In this document: positions 9,349 to 27,250 of the stretch, piece after piece
Numbering within the stretch: the stretch's first letter is position 1
How the letters are laid out: each line of letters starts with the position of its first letter
Source: Meconema thalassinum
Taxonomy: Eukaryota; Arthropoda; Insecta; Orthoptera; Tettigoniidae
DNA: 64,000 nt
Direction of reading: 5' to 3'
NCBI GenBank assembly: GCA_946902985.2
Contig: OX336388.2
Location: forward strand, 368,577,387-368,641,386
Program-made: the position numbers and the translations under genes
Notes under the pieces: model-generated
The model's input: only the letters and a program-made list of their open reading frames with translations
What the model was told of the DNA's origin: nothing
The model's database searches: none

Positions 9349-10512
9349 GACTCGCTGATTGTAAGGGATGGCCTCATCTGCCGTACCTGGGAGAGCACCG
9401 ACGGGAAGACATCTCGGGAACAAGTCGTCGTTCCAAAGGCTATGACGGAGGAAGTCCTGAAGGAAGTTCATGGAGGATCATCTGGTGGACACCTAGGGAT
9501 AAAGAAGACCCTGGAGAAGCTGAGAGAGCGGTTCTACTGGATCGGATGCCGAACTGACGTCGAGAACCACTGCGCAAGGTGCCACGATTGCGCAGCCACC
9601 AAGGGCCCAGGACGAAGACGATGGGGTCCACTGAAGACCTACAACGTGGGCGGCCCCATGGAGAGAGTGGCCATCGATGTTGCTGGGCCATTCCCGTTAA
9701 GCGAGGCAGGGAACCGCCAAATATTAGTCGTCAGCGACTACTTTACCAAATGGCCGGAGGCGTATGCGCTCCCTAACCAAGAAGCCGCGACGATTGCAGA
9801 GACCCTGGTGAAGGAATTCGTCAGCCGGTACGGAGTACCCCTGGAGCTGCACTCCGACCAAGGGAGGAACTTCGAGTGGCAGGTGTTCCAGAACCTATGC
9901 CAGCTGCTGGGAATCCGGAAGACAAGGACAACGCCGCTACACCCTCAGTCCGACGGGATGGTAGAGCGATTCAATCACACCATCGAGAACCATCTCCGAA
10001 TAGTCGTCAGCGAGCACCAGAGGGATTGGGACAAGCATCTTCCACTATTTCTCCTGGCCTACCGCGCGGCCGTGCATGAAGCCACCGGGTGCACACCAGC
10101 CCGGGCCATGTTTGGGAGGGAGCTCCGTCTACCTGTCGATCTTGCCTTCGGCCGACCTGGGAATGATCCGATCCCGGTAAGCCAGTGTTGTCAAGAACTG
10201 GTCGACCAACTGGAAGACGTACACGCGTTCACGAGGAGGAAACTGCGGATCGAGACCGACCGAATTAAGACCCGATACGACCAGCAGACGGATGCCGGCG
10301 GATTCCACGAGGACGACCTGGTCTGGCTCTTCAACCCATTACTGTAGAAAGGCCTGTCACCCAAACTGCAGAAGTCCTGGGAGGGCCCGTACCGAGTCGT
10401 GAAACGGATCAACGATGTCGTCTACAGGATCCAGCGGAGCCCGAGGGCAAAGATGAAGATCGTGCACCGAGATCGCCTGGCAGCCTACGGAGGGACACAG
10501 ACGGACCAATGA
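9349..10512 (+). pseudogene. gypsy integrase, same frame as Gag-Pol after a premature stop
   Basis: Continues the gag-pol frame. An HHCC zinc-binding region (HGGSSGGH ... CARCHDC) is followed by the core with catalytic acidic residues in AIDVAGPFP, HSDQGRNFE and GMVERFNHTIENH. A second in-frame stop (TAG, 10345-10347) precedes the C-terminal GPYRVVKRI (GPY/F-type) domain, which ends at TGA 10510-10512. Two stops in one reading frame mean full-length Pol cannot be made from this copy. There is no env or chromodomain. Confidence 0.9.
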
Positions 10513-10535
10513 TTGATCGGGACGATCAGCCTTTT

Positions 10536-10549
10536 TAGCAAGGGGGTGG
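10536..10549 (+). promoter_or_regulatory. Polypurine tract of the gypsy element
   Basis: AGCAAGGGGGTGG lies directly before the 3' LTR start (TGTTACGG, 10550). This is the expected primer site for plus-strand DNA synthesis. Confidence 0.75.
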
Positions 10550-11231
10550 TGTTACGGCTGTGAGTTTGTGTCATCGCTCGCCGCATGTGTCACAACTGCC
10601 CCAGGGCTGGGCCTTGGCCTGCCTCCTGTATTGCGCGCGCCTTATGCAACAGGGCTACTAGGACAAAGGGGTAGTCCAGAATATTCGTGACTGGACCAGC
10701 GATGGAAACCTCGAGAAGCCGTGAACCCTGGATGGATCTAGAAGCATTTATTGAGTCACCGGCCTGCTATATAAGTGCGACCTGTCTAGCAGTTGTTGTT
10801 GTGTTTTACGAGCTAGTGCGAGCGATTATCTTGTGCGACAGAAGTGTGGTGACGAAGTGCTGTGCGAGGTACGAAATCCAGTGACATTGTTTCTCCAGCT
10901 TGTGGACAGCGAAATAGCCTGCAGCAAGTGATCGTAAGTAATTGTGGTCGGTGAACATAAAGGAGAGGAGCAGGTAGTTTCTGTCAAGGCCACCGTACTC
11001 ATTAGGACGGATTAACTTCTGTGATCTGTTGACAAGTGGAAGGGCCAAGAGCGCTCAAAGAAGAGACTTGAGGAAACTGGAGTAAGGCTCCTAATTGCTT
11101 GTATTTGCTGATTAGTGTAATTTTCTGGCCACAATAAAGTTAATTATTCCTTTAAGCAGTAATTGGTGTTGTGCTCTGAACCCCACCGTAATCCAGTTTA
11201 CAAAAGTGCCACTAGGGGGTGGCACGTAACA
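10550..11231 (+). repeat. 3' LTR of the gypsy element
   Basis: 682 bp, about 98 percent identical to the 5' LTR; ends ACGTAACA followed by the ATAT target copy. Confidence 0.92.
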
Positions 11232-11235
11232 ATAT

Positions 11236-12403
11236 GTATAATATTCATGGCACAACTACTGGTACAGATATTTTTAAAGGAGTTGAAATGGCTATTAATC
11301 AAAAGAACCTTCGATGGAAAAACTTGAAATGTATTACAACTGATGGAGGCAAAAACATGAGTGGGAAAGATAAAGGAGTGGTCGCTCTTGTGTCAAAGGC
11401 TGTAGAAAATGACGGTGGTTCAAAACCATTAGTCTTACATTGTAACATTCATCAACAGTCTTTGCGCGGAAAATGTTTGGATATATCTGAAGTTCTGAAA
11501 CCAGTCATATCAACTGTTAATTTTATGAGATCTTTTGGGCTGAATCACCGACAATTCCGACAATTTATTGAAGAGATTGGAGAAAATGACTTACCTTATC
11601 ATACTGCCGTACGTTGGCTTAGTTGTGGGAAAGTCCTTCAACGCTTTTTTGAACTTCGAGCAGTGATCGAAATTTTTTTGAATGAAAAGCATCGCCCTCT
11701 TACTGAATTACAAAACAACGCATGGCTGTGGAAGTTAGCATTCTATGTTGATTTGACAAATCATGTGAACGAACTGAATTTGAGATTGCAAGGAGAAAAC
11801 CAGCATCTTCATGATTTATACACTAATATCAAATCATTCCGGAAGAAATTGATACTGTTTCAATCACAACTACGAAGTAAATGTTTTTCACATTTTAAAA
11901 CATGTGAAATATTCAGCCACACCACTGAGACTGAGTTTCCTATCGATTTTGCAATCGAAACTTTGAGTGCTTTGAAAATAAATTTTGATACTCGTTTCTC
12001 GGACTTCGATGCCTTTGCGAATCAAATTAGGATTTTTCAGGATCCTTTTGATACTGACATTGAAACCCTAGCCCCGGAACTTCAAATGGAAATGATTGAA
12101 CTACAGTGCAGTGATATAATTAAGAACAAATATCAAAACTCATCTTTGTTGGAATTTTATAAGAGTCTTCCACTGACACAATTTGATAATTTGCATAAAT
12201 TTGCTCGTGGGCAGTTTTCTGTTTTTGGTACTACTTATTTGTGTGAGAAGACCTTCTCCAAAATGAAGTACACAAAAAATGTTTACAGATTTAAATTAAC
12301 TGATGAGCATCTTAAATCTCTTTTACTAATTGGTACAAGTAAAATTAGTCCACAACTACAAACTATTGTCAGTGGAAAATCTCAATTACATAAATATCAT
12401 TAG
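11236..12403 (+). pseudogene. hAT transposase, C-terminal part (catalytic core and hATC domain)
   Basis: Resumes the transposase immediately after the gypsy target copy. CITTDGGKNMSG holds the second catalytic aspartate, HCNIHQQSL resembles the conserved C..H region, and the C-terminal hATC dimerisation region (SLPLTQFDNLHKFARGQFSVFGTTYLCEKTFSKMKY) closes the protein, stop at 12401-12403. Joined to the first part minus one ATAT copy, 629 + 1168 = 1797 nt keeps a single frame of 598 residues. The gypsy insertion is therefore the only visible coding lesion. Confidence 0.92.
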
Positions 12404-12702
12404 TATTTCATATGTCTGCATGTTATACATGTCTTTACTCATTACAATTCTGTGTTTCATTATCCAACTTATCACAAAAACAATAACAATAAGCCTACAA
12501 CAATGTTATGAGTAGTTAGCCCATGACCATATCAATGTAGATGTCATATTAATAATTATTCAACATAAAATTAGAATACTTCAGTAAACTAAATTTAATT
12601 TGCTATAAAAAAATATATTCCCTAAAAGGAGTTTTCAAGTATGCTAGCTCTCCGCGGGCCGGACAAAATCTGTCCGCGGGCCGGATGTGGCCCCCGGGCT
12701 GT

Positions 12703-12718
12703 AGTTTGGAGACCCCTG
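12703..12718 (-). repeat. Right terminal inverted repeat of the hAT element
   Basis: AGTTTGGAGACCCCTG, reverse complement of the left terminus, followed directly by the ATTTAAAT duplication (12719-12726). Confidence 0.93.
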
Positions 12719-13049
12719 ATTTAAATGATAAAATATTTGTATGAATGCGGTAATGTATGCCAGTGTAATATGGACAATCGGTGAAGATGACGAGAAATAA
12801 CTATGATGCTCTCAGAGAATGTTGACAATTACCAGGGTTGTCATAGTGTCGAAGGGAAATAATGAAACGAAGTACTACAACGAGTTGAATTGGCGAACCC
12901 GTGTCACACGAAGGAATCCTGAAGACAAATCTTGAAGGAGTTGTGGAAGGAATGCAATAGGCAGGCAAAGAATGCAGTACGTCGGGCAGATCATGAAGGA
13001 CTGGCTCAGTTTATAACTGCTTACGCTGCCACAAAACCATGATGATTTA

Positions 13050-13960
13050 TTTATTTTTATATTTTTTTACGAGGGACTGTGGAAAATCTTCAAGACACTT
13101 GTGAAGGGTCCGCACTCCACAGTAGTGTGGGATTGTTACCCACTAAAAACCACATCCCTTTTCCCACGATGTGTTCATCACCCTGGAACAGCTCTCGCAT
13201 TACTTCAGGGTGATTTCGTGCTTACTTAGCCTTTCAGACTTCTTCTTTCTTCATTTCTTCCTAAGGGCGTTCGTACGCTTCCAGGTCCCGCTTTTTCTAG
13301 CGAAGGACATCATCCACATACCTATACACTGCTACCTGATCCCATGATTGCTGGTTCTGTAACACAGAAATAATAGTCTATTATCTGGTGTCAGCTTTCC
13401 CAATTCAGTTTCCACATATTCTTTCTTTATCATCCAATGACCGCACAAGAAGAAGGTGTGAAGTACATCATCGATGTCGTCACAATAGATGCATGTTGCA
13501 CCACTCGCTCCACCTACTCTATGCAGGAATGTCCGGAAATATCCGTGTCCTGTTAGAAGTTGTGTGAGGTAATAATTGACTTCACCATGGACACTTTCGA
13601 CCCAGGTATCCAGGCGTGGTATCAGTCGCTTGGTCCATTTACCACGAGGGTCACTTTCGCATCTGAGTTGCCATCGCCTCATCCGTTGATTAAAGGCACG
13701 CTTGTTTGCACATTTCTTTCCCTGCTCTCCTTGGGAACACCAGCTTTCTTGTCCCTCCAATGCAAGTAGATATATTGGGGCTATTGCTGCCACCGTGAGG
13801 ATTGCAGGTTCAGAAACCGTGTGGTAGCACACTACGTAAAGCTGCTCTCCGTTGTACAGCAGCTATCCTTCTCCGATACCATGCAAATCTCAAGGATTCG
13901 GTCCAACCTTCAGAGCCATACAGGAGCACTGACAGAACAATGATGATGATGATGATGATA
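13050..13960 (-). pseudogene. Decayed R1-clade-like LINE, C-terminal region
   Basis: The open part (13832-13332) reads YHTVSEPAILTVAA ... LTGHGYFRTFLHRVGGASGATC and then a CX2CX7HX4C knuckle (CIYCDDIDDVLHTFFLC), the post-RT region typical of R1-type non-LTR elements. Upstream on the same strand GSEGWTESLRFAW and AAVQRRAALRS continue the protein in another frame, so there is a frameshift near 13835. Below 13332 the tail is full of stops. The 5' nine-tenths of a LINE are missing. An (ATG)n microsatellite sits at 13940-13960. Confidence 0.75.
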
Positions 13961-14022
13961 CATTTATATTGCAAACACTACGCTCGTGTGAGCTTCTCTG
14001 ATCTAGATAACAATTTGTAGCG

Positions 14023-14375
14023 CAGTGGCTAGCATTATTAGCTGCCACTTCTGAAATTTGGGTTCCATTCTCTGCGGGCTGAAACGGGATGCACTCATCC
14101 TCTTGAGGCACAACTGAGAAGAGTTAAGTTCGATTCCTACCTCAGGCATTCTAGATGTGGTTTTCCGTGGTGCCATACCTTTATTCACGTAAATGCCAGG
14201 ATGGTACATAACGTACGGCCGTGTCCATTCCCATTCCCTCTGTCAAATATAATTACACACAATAATAAAGCCATCACAATAACACAGGTTATCAGGCATA
14301 TTCCCCACATAGACACACATCCAAGTACACAGGGCTACATGAACACGATGTCACAAAACCCCGAAATGTATCAGC
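14023..14375 (+). repeat. SINE family A copy
   Basis: tRNA-like head (TAGCGCAGTGGCTAGCAT, A-box type; a second GTTCGATTCC at 14129) followed by the family A body (TGGTTTTCCGTGGT, GCCAGGATGGTACATAACGTACGGCC) and the shared tail (CACAGGTTATCAGGCA ... AAGTACACAGGGCTACATG). Repeated at 26085, 37525, 38080, 45395, 52128 and 52695. Confidence 0.75.
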
Positions 14376-14760
14376 AATAAGTCTCTGATCTAGTCCTTCA
14401 AATCACTTTACGTACAATCCACGAGGCATTTACAAACCGTAAAGTTGGTACCGTCCTCCTCCTCACGAAGCATGTGGTCACATACATAGTGTCCAGTTGG
14501 GAAACAAATTAGTTTAGGCCGCATCTCAGCTATGCGCCAGCAACATGCCAGAACTCGTACTTCACAGCGCAGCTATGCATTCCTTACCCGATTAAATGAG
14601 AAGAATTTCAAACAATAGCACGTTAAATCTCTAGCAGAGTACATTCCTGGACATCAACATTTGAAGCCTACGGGTAACAATTACTTTTTTAGTATTAGTT
14701 GCTGTTATATACAGTATATAATTCGTTGAGGCCATATAGAACCACATTAAGTCTTGCTGC
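14376..14760. other. Unassigned sequence
   Basis: No open frame or repeat recognised between the SINE and the LINE relic. Confidence 0.4.
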
Positions 14761-14761
14761 A

Positions 14762-15045
14762 CTAGGCAATTTTCTTCGCTTTCCTCTGAGCCCAGAATTC
14801 CCTCATTCTCTGTGAGTGGGCCATCTTGCACTCCGATTTCCAGGTGGTACCTTGTCTTCTTTTCTGTTTCGGTGTCTCATCTCGGGTTAGCCCATTAGTC
14901 AGTATCTTTTTGCGGAAAAGGTCTCTATTGAAGGCGTCGTCAGGTTTTAGATGCTGCATTTTGAGGTCGTCTCTGGTATTCAAAAACCAGGGCATTGTGG
15001 TTTTGGGTTTAGAGTAACAAAAATATTGAAAATCTGTTTAGTCAG
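14762..15045 (-). pseudogene. LINE C-terminal relic (same family as 44160 and 46084)
   Basis: On the minus strand RLTKQIF-like coding sequence is followed by a 77-codon open stretch ending HSQRMREFWAQRKAKK, a pattern common at the C-terminus of RTE-like non-LTR elements. RLTKQIF also appears in the minus-strand relic at 46084-46323. No RT domain remains. Confidence 0.5.
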
Positions 15046-15867
15046 CCTGTTTCCGTCCATTCGTTTGAGGTGACCGTATTACCGTGCCCGCCTCTTGTTG
15101 TTATTAGTATTGTTAAATATTTTCATAATCATCTGCACTAGTATGGGATAACAGTCTAGAATATAATTCTTTCAAATTGATGGGTTCAATCCTAAAACAT
15201 TGCAAGTCTAAAAATTAACTTTTTGAGATAAATACATCTTCTTCCTCTTCAAGGCCAGCTCGACGTATAGATATTATTGCTGTGTCAAAAATGCAGACGG
15301 GTCGGGTTATATACAAGTGTGAAATATTGGGGATTCTACAAAAATAAGACAAGTCCAAGGCTTTTCCAAGATAATTAATTACCCGGAATGTTTGGTATTC
15401 AATAATGATTTGTACTTTGTTAGAATTTACATAATAAATAATCGTATTTGATGATTAGATTTTTTTTAATTTTTGTGTTCAACTAATATTTCGGCAAAAA
15501 TCAGACAAGTCCAAAGGTTTTCTTAGGTTTTCTCAACTATCCTCAAAAAATATACTTCCTTCATGTGCAAGCTATAAGTAGAAAAATAGTTGGTCTAAAA
15601 GGAATTCTTATTTCATTCATTACAAATGAAACTATAGTGTATTTTTTAGTTAATGAACAATTTAATTTTTGGCTCTGTCTGGTTCTTGGAAAAAAACATT
15701 CAACTATGATTAATATAAACATCTCTATACCTAAAGTAAGCTCTCTGTATGAATATATTGAGTCTTCAGATAAACCTTCGTATTTATCGTGCTTGAGGTG
15801 TACAATCATAGAACGTATTACAGTCGGTCAACAAGATAGTGCCCAATTATATTAGACAGGGCGTACA
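15046..15867. other. AT-rich unassigned sequence
   Basis: Contains a short duplicated phrase (ACAAGTCCAAGGCTTTT near 15350 and ACAAGTCCAAAGGTTTT near 15506). The 96-codon open stretch at 15565-15855 shows no recognisable domain and is not called a gene. Confidence 0.4.
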
Positions 15868-16319
15868 AATAGTACATTATGTAACGAGCCTATAATGGCA
15901 ATTATTAAGACATGAGTATGTTTATAAAACGAGCGAAGCAAGTTTTATAATTTTCATACGAGTTGCATAGGCTAAAACTGTTTATGTTCGGCGATAACTA
16001 TAATTATGTTATGATCAAACATAAATATTTATAAATATCTGTCGGGATTCCGCCAGTTTTATGTACTGTATTGAAATTATCACATGAGAATACTTTGTCT
16101 TCGGCCATGGCCTGCTCGAATACCCCACTATGACACTAGCCACCCAGTGCAATTTAAAATAGGAGGCCTAGGAAGTCAGCGCAGGAGCGATGCTATCCTT
16201 ACCTAATTGGTCACACAACTGTTCCTTGAGCTCTGATTGGTGGGAGAAACTGTATCGTAAAGAAAACGTGTACTATAATGAGCCTAATTATTTTACAGTT
16301 TTCTGACATATATAAGTAA
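15868..16319 (+). repeat. Family R repeat, left part (split by Helitrons)
   Basis: AACGAGCCTATAATGGCAA at the left, GTTTATGTTCGGCGATAA inside, and CTATCCTTACCTAATTGGTC and GAGCTCTGATTGG further on all recur, in reverse, at 36410-37373. The copy stops at GTAA (16319) where a Helitron end begins and resumes at 23616 (TATTTACAT ... GTCGAACATAA). It is an interspersed, non-coding element of about 0.5-1 kb. Its class is unclear. Confidence 0.75.
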
Positions 16320-23615
<7,296 letters not shown>

Positions 23616-23660
23616 TATTTACATTTCGCCATGGTCGAACATAAATGATATTCAAACATA
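23616..23660 (+). repeat. Family R repeat, right part
   Basis: TATTTACATTTCGCCATGGTCGAACATAA resumes the repeat cut at 16319. It matches AATTACATATCAACATCGTCGAACATTAA (minus strand of about 36425-36455) in the uninterrupted copy. Confidence 0.7.
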
Positions 23661-23999
23661 CTGTACCCGATACCCAGTTGAGGCTATCGGCTACGCCAGC
23701 TGACATTAAGCCGTAGTTGAGATTTATGGGAAAAATTTTAAATATAGCGCTCTCATCGAGTAGAGGAGAATATTAGAAAATGACGTAGAAGGCCAAGGAT
23801 CAAGAAGGCCCTGCCAGTCAAGTAGATGGAATTATGGGAGGAAATATAAAGTTTTATTAAGATCTAAATGGAACATAGTATTTAATAATCTCAGAAGAGA
23901 AGAGATAACAAGCATTATATATGAAAATAACTTGAAAAAAGACAGATAATCCCTTAAGTTATTGTATAACATAATAGCCGAGATGAAGGTGGTCGAGAT
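23661..23999. other. Unassigned AT-rich sequence
   Basis: No gene or repeat recognised. Confidence 0.4.
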
Positions 24000-24330
24000 T
24001 ATATTTGTGATGCACGACCGTAGATGGTGGGAGTGAATCACGTGACCGCGCCAGGTAGGAGCTGGTCAATGCAGTTTAGAGAAGTCAGTCGAGTTCAGCC
24101 GGCGAGCTGAGAGGTACACATGCGCAGAACGTACGGTAAAGTCGAGCGGTGATCAGCACTTGTTACGTAAAGCGAAGGCGACAGTATTACTTAACCAAGC
24201 AGAGAGCAGGAAGTAGGTCAGTGAGCCAAGGCGAGCAACGCAGGGCAGACGGCGAGAAGACCGGTTACGCGGCAGGCTGTACGGGCCGTGTACGGAGGAG
24301 AAAGGCCGGGGTTCAGAACAGCATTGTAAT
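24000..24330 (+). promoter_or_regulatory. GC/CpG-rich patch, possible promoter or 5' end of a transcript
   Basis: Base composition is markedly richer in G+C and CpG than the surroundings. It contains a perfect E-box CACGTG (24039-24044) and an arthropod-type initiator TCAGTC (24085-24090), with no TATA box in the right place. It lies 1.3 kb upstream of the candidate exon at 25570. It could equally be part of an unrecognised element; no coding frame is convincing. Confidence 0.25.
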
Positions 24331-25569
24331 ACGAGTTTGAGAACTTTATTTCGAGCTGCATTTTATAACGCAGAACAGTATAGCAAAGCGGCATGGCGAG
24401 GCCGGCTTTAAGCATAGTTCATTCGGGAACAATGCAGTAGATCCGAGCGGGCTACTTCCGACTTTTATACGCAGGCAACATTAAAGAAGCTGAACTTCAT
24501 TTCAACATTCAGTTACAACATTGAGTTGGGACTTGTATTCAGTAATAGAATTGTGCAGGCAGAGAGTTACAATATACTGCAATTATGAACTTAGATATTC
24601 AAATTACATTACGACTATGCATTTCATAACGGAATATGTAGAGCGACCATGGGGTCCAAACAACATTAACGCTTTTAAGCAAACGAACTGTTACAATTAT
24701 ATGCACTTATGAACATTGGCATGTGCATTAATAGAATTCGTTTTCATGAATTATCATAAAATATCGAGTACGAACACAGCTACAGGGTGTTTCAAAAAGT
24801 TATACACTCTCATAAATAAAATTTATTTTCTACAAGTGAGACTTAACCGCTGTGGAGATTGAACTTTTAACAAGCGAACCGAACATTATATGGGACAGTG
24901 GCGTAACATAGAAGAGGAATATGGGGTACGCTGCTTTTATGAACATTTACGTAAGATTTTGGACAGTATCCATTATGGATAACATGCAGTTCATCATGTC
25001 GGAGTAAACGAAGACAGAGACGCGATGGCACCACGGAGCGATGGATTCGATTCCTGAAGAAGAGGAGGTCTAACAGCTGATTCACTTGGGATATGAAGGC
25101 GATCGTTATCGCGTGGGTGAAACGATATTCACGTCGATCTTTCGAGAAATTTATTACACATGAGAATAATCGACGATCTTTGAAATATAATAACAGCTGA
25201 TATGAGAAGGTACTGTAAGAGTTATGACTTTCTAATATGACTTTTTCATGAACACTGGGCATACATGTATATATTTTTCTAGTAGGAGTTATACAATTAT
25301 TTAGACATGGCTTAAACATTATTTGCTCCAAGTTTTGCCAGAATATGGCGTTACCATATGATATGGCAGGTACCATTATACGAAATTCTCACCATTGGTT
25401 GGCTTTATTAAGCAGATGTTTGGTCTTTTAGACATTTTCCAGTAAGGATAGTTTTCCTGGATAGTTAAATTTCTTTTTTGACGAGTATTTCGAACTCGTG
25501 ATCTGCAATTGGATTATTTAAATCACTTCGTCAGTTCATTGCATACTAGCGAGTGTGTATTATTCATCA
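24331..25569. other. Unassigned sequence with a CAGGGTGTTTCAAAAAG motif
   Basis: The phrase TACAGGGTGTTTCAAAAAG (24783-24801) resembles terminal sequences of arthropod DNA transposons, but no partner terminus was found. A 169-codon minus-strand open stretch (24867-25376) has no recognisable domain. Confidence 0.3.
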
Positions 25570-25712
25570 GTAGTGATATACCTACTGAAAGTGCTTCAAG
25601 TGATGATGCTTTGGAGAAGCGAAGTCCCGTTCCTGCAACGATCTCCAATAGCGGCAGTGGCATTGTCGAGAAGAACGACCCCGAACCGACCAATGAACAG
25701 GACCAAGACGTG
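25570..25712 (+). CDS. Candidate internal exon of a resident gene
   Basis: Flanked by an acceptor (TATTATTCATCAG) and an excellent donor (GTG followed by GTAAGTAA). The open frame reads SDIPTESASSDDALEKRSPV and continues with more acidic, serine- and proline-rich residues up to EQDQDV. This looks like a disordered protein segment, and the stretch is richer in G+C than its AT-rich flanks. The exon ends in phase 0. No family is recognised. It is on the same strand and in a compatible phase with the candidate exon at 63572. A chance open frame remains possible; a second frame is also open here. Confidence 0.35.
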
Positions 25713-26084
25713 GTAAGTAATAGTTAAAATGTATAATGCATGGGAGTTATTTATAGCATATTGATTTGTGAACTTGGTGTTTTGTAGCAAATTGGTAGCA
25801 ATCGACCATTACTGCATGTATCGCGAATATTACCCGCATATTTTTTTTTAAGAAATGAGAAATTGTAGTGCGGGTGTTATTTGAGTCAAGGTTGGGGCAG
25901 AACTCCTACAATCAGAATTTCAAGGACATCACCACACATGCTGACCTCATCTCTGAGCTTGTGATGCTAAAATGGCAGCCAGCAAAATGCATGTCTTGCT
26001 GTGGACTTTAAAGATTTGCCATAGGTCCGTGAGTGTCACTGACCTTATTTTTCAGCGTGCATTTCTCACAATACAGCAACCCCA

Positions 26085-26400
26085 TGACGTAGCTGTTCAT
26101 GTTAAATGGCTCACCATCAATGAGAGCTGCGTCAAGTCCGGAGATCAGAGGTTCGAATTCCAGCACAGAGAGCTGCTATCCTGAATGTGGTTTTCCTCCA
26201 GGTTTTTCCACACTCCCTCCGGGAAAATGCTGGGATGGTGCATTATTTCAATACCCGGGCCATGTACCTCACCCCAATCCTAATTACAGCTACACACACG
26301 ACTACAGTCACCACAGAAATACAGGTTATCAGACAAATTCAACACACCCAAGTACACGGGGCTGATAACCTAAGATGACCCAAGCCCCTAATATGAATTA
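26085..26400 (+). repeat. SINE family A copy (diverged)
   Basis: B-box-like GGTTCGAATTCC (26150), then TGTGGTTTTCCTCC, GCTGGGATGGTGCATT and the shared tail (ACAGGTTATCAGACAAATTC, AGTACACGGGGCT). Confidence 0.65.
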
Positions 26401-26719
26401 ACGACAACATTATACTGCAATACAGACTCCCTTGAACACATATCTTATCGTGTATTCACTAGGTTTTACAGTGCTAAGTTTCGTGAGTAACACTAACTTT
26501 ATTTCTGGGTGTTTGCAAACTTCAATATCAAGATACTGATTCCCAAAACTGCCAAAAACGTTTCCTAATGGTGACCCGTGACCGCATATCTTACCATGAA
26601 CTCAGTTGAGAGGTGAAAAGATTCGCAATTAGCTCGTAACACAAACCTCATTTCTGGCTACAACACAACAAGAGTGTTAAACGTCATCTTAGTTCACAGC
26701 AACTGCTCCTCCAATGTAT
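26401..26719. other. Unassigned sequence
   Basis: Nothing recognised between two SINEs. Confidence 0.4.
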
Positions 26720-26739
26720 CTACCTACTTGTTGGAATGT

Positions 26740-27250
26740 AAGAGCTACTCTACTGTCCATATTGGCCTCATGTTTACTTCCCTGTCTATGCCCAAGATGG
26801 CAGGTTCAAACCCGATCGAAGTCGTCGGATTTTTTAAGAGCGTTAAAAATCCCTCAGTATGCCTTCCTTCAGAGGGGAAGTAAAGCCGGAGAGCCCATGT
26901 CATAGATTTATGGCATCTAAGAGAACCTTCCACTAACTACAATTGTGTGAAGCTAAATTTGTAGGTTAGATTTGATTAACGCTCTTGAAGTTCCAATGTT
27001 CACCGCCAAATGCCGGTTGCAATGGCATCTAGTAGCCAAGTTCTCATCGAGGTGTCGTTGACGGTAGCATTTGGTAGCAAAAGTAGGAACTACTTGAAAT
27101 TGATCGTCCGCAGTCCTTACCTGAATTACAGATAACACACATTAATACAGGCATCACAATTAACACCGGTTATCAGACAGATTCTACACACACCCAAAGT
27201 ACACATGGCTACATGACCGTGTTGTCGCAGTCCCTATACTGAGGAACCAA
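26740..27250 (+). repeat. SINE family B copy
   Basis: Head with GGTTCAAACCCGATC (B-box like), body TCAGTATGCCTTCCTTC, GTAGGTTAGATTTGATTAACG, GGTGTCGTTGACGGTAGCAT and the tail shared with family A (ACACCGGTTATCAGACAGAT ... AAGTACACATGGCTACATGA). Close relatives at 38546, 43683 and 46530. Confidence 0.75.

Larger units (their letters stand above)
4657..11231 (+). mobile_element. Ty3/gypsy LTR retrotransposon inserted in the hAT transposase gene
   Basis: A complete structure: LTRs of 684 and 682 bp starting TGTTACGG and ending CGTAACA, a primer-binding region right after the 5' LTR, one gag-pol frame, a purine tract before the 3' LTR and 4-bp target copies. No envelope frame follows integrase. 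About 14 differences separate the LTRs (roughly 2 percent), and the coding region has two in-frame stops, so this copy is probably no longer autonomous. Confidence 0.94.
3452..12718 (+). mobile_element. hAT DNA transposon (Charlie8/GTF2IRD2-like), interrupted by a gypsy element
   Basis: Bounded by perfect ATTTAAAT duplications and by inverted termini CAGGGGTCTCCAAACT (3452-3467 and, reversed, 12703-12718). Without the 6.6-kb gypsy insertion the element would be about 2.7 kb. It encodes one BED-zinc-finger transposase in two pieces (4028-4656 and 11236-12403). The long non-coding ends carry an extra conserved stretch near the right terminus (GGGCCGGATGTGGCCCCCGG region). Confidence 0.93.

Noticed and set aside
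24867..25376. 169-codon minus-strand frame
   Set aside because: No recognisable domain, unusual composition (many H, R, I, L) and no supporting splice or repeat evidence; likely chance.
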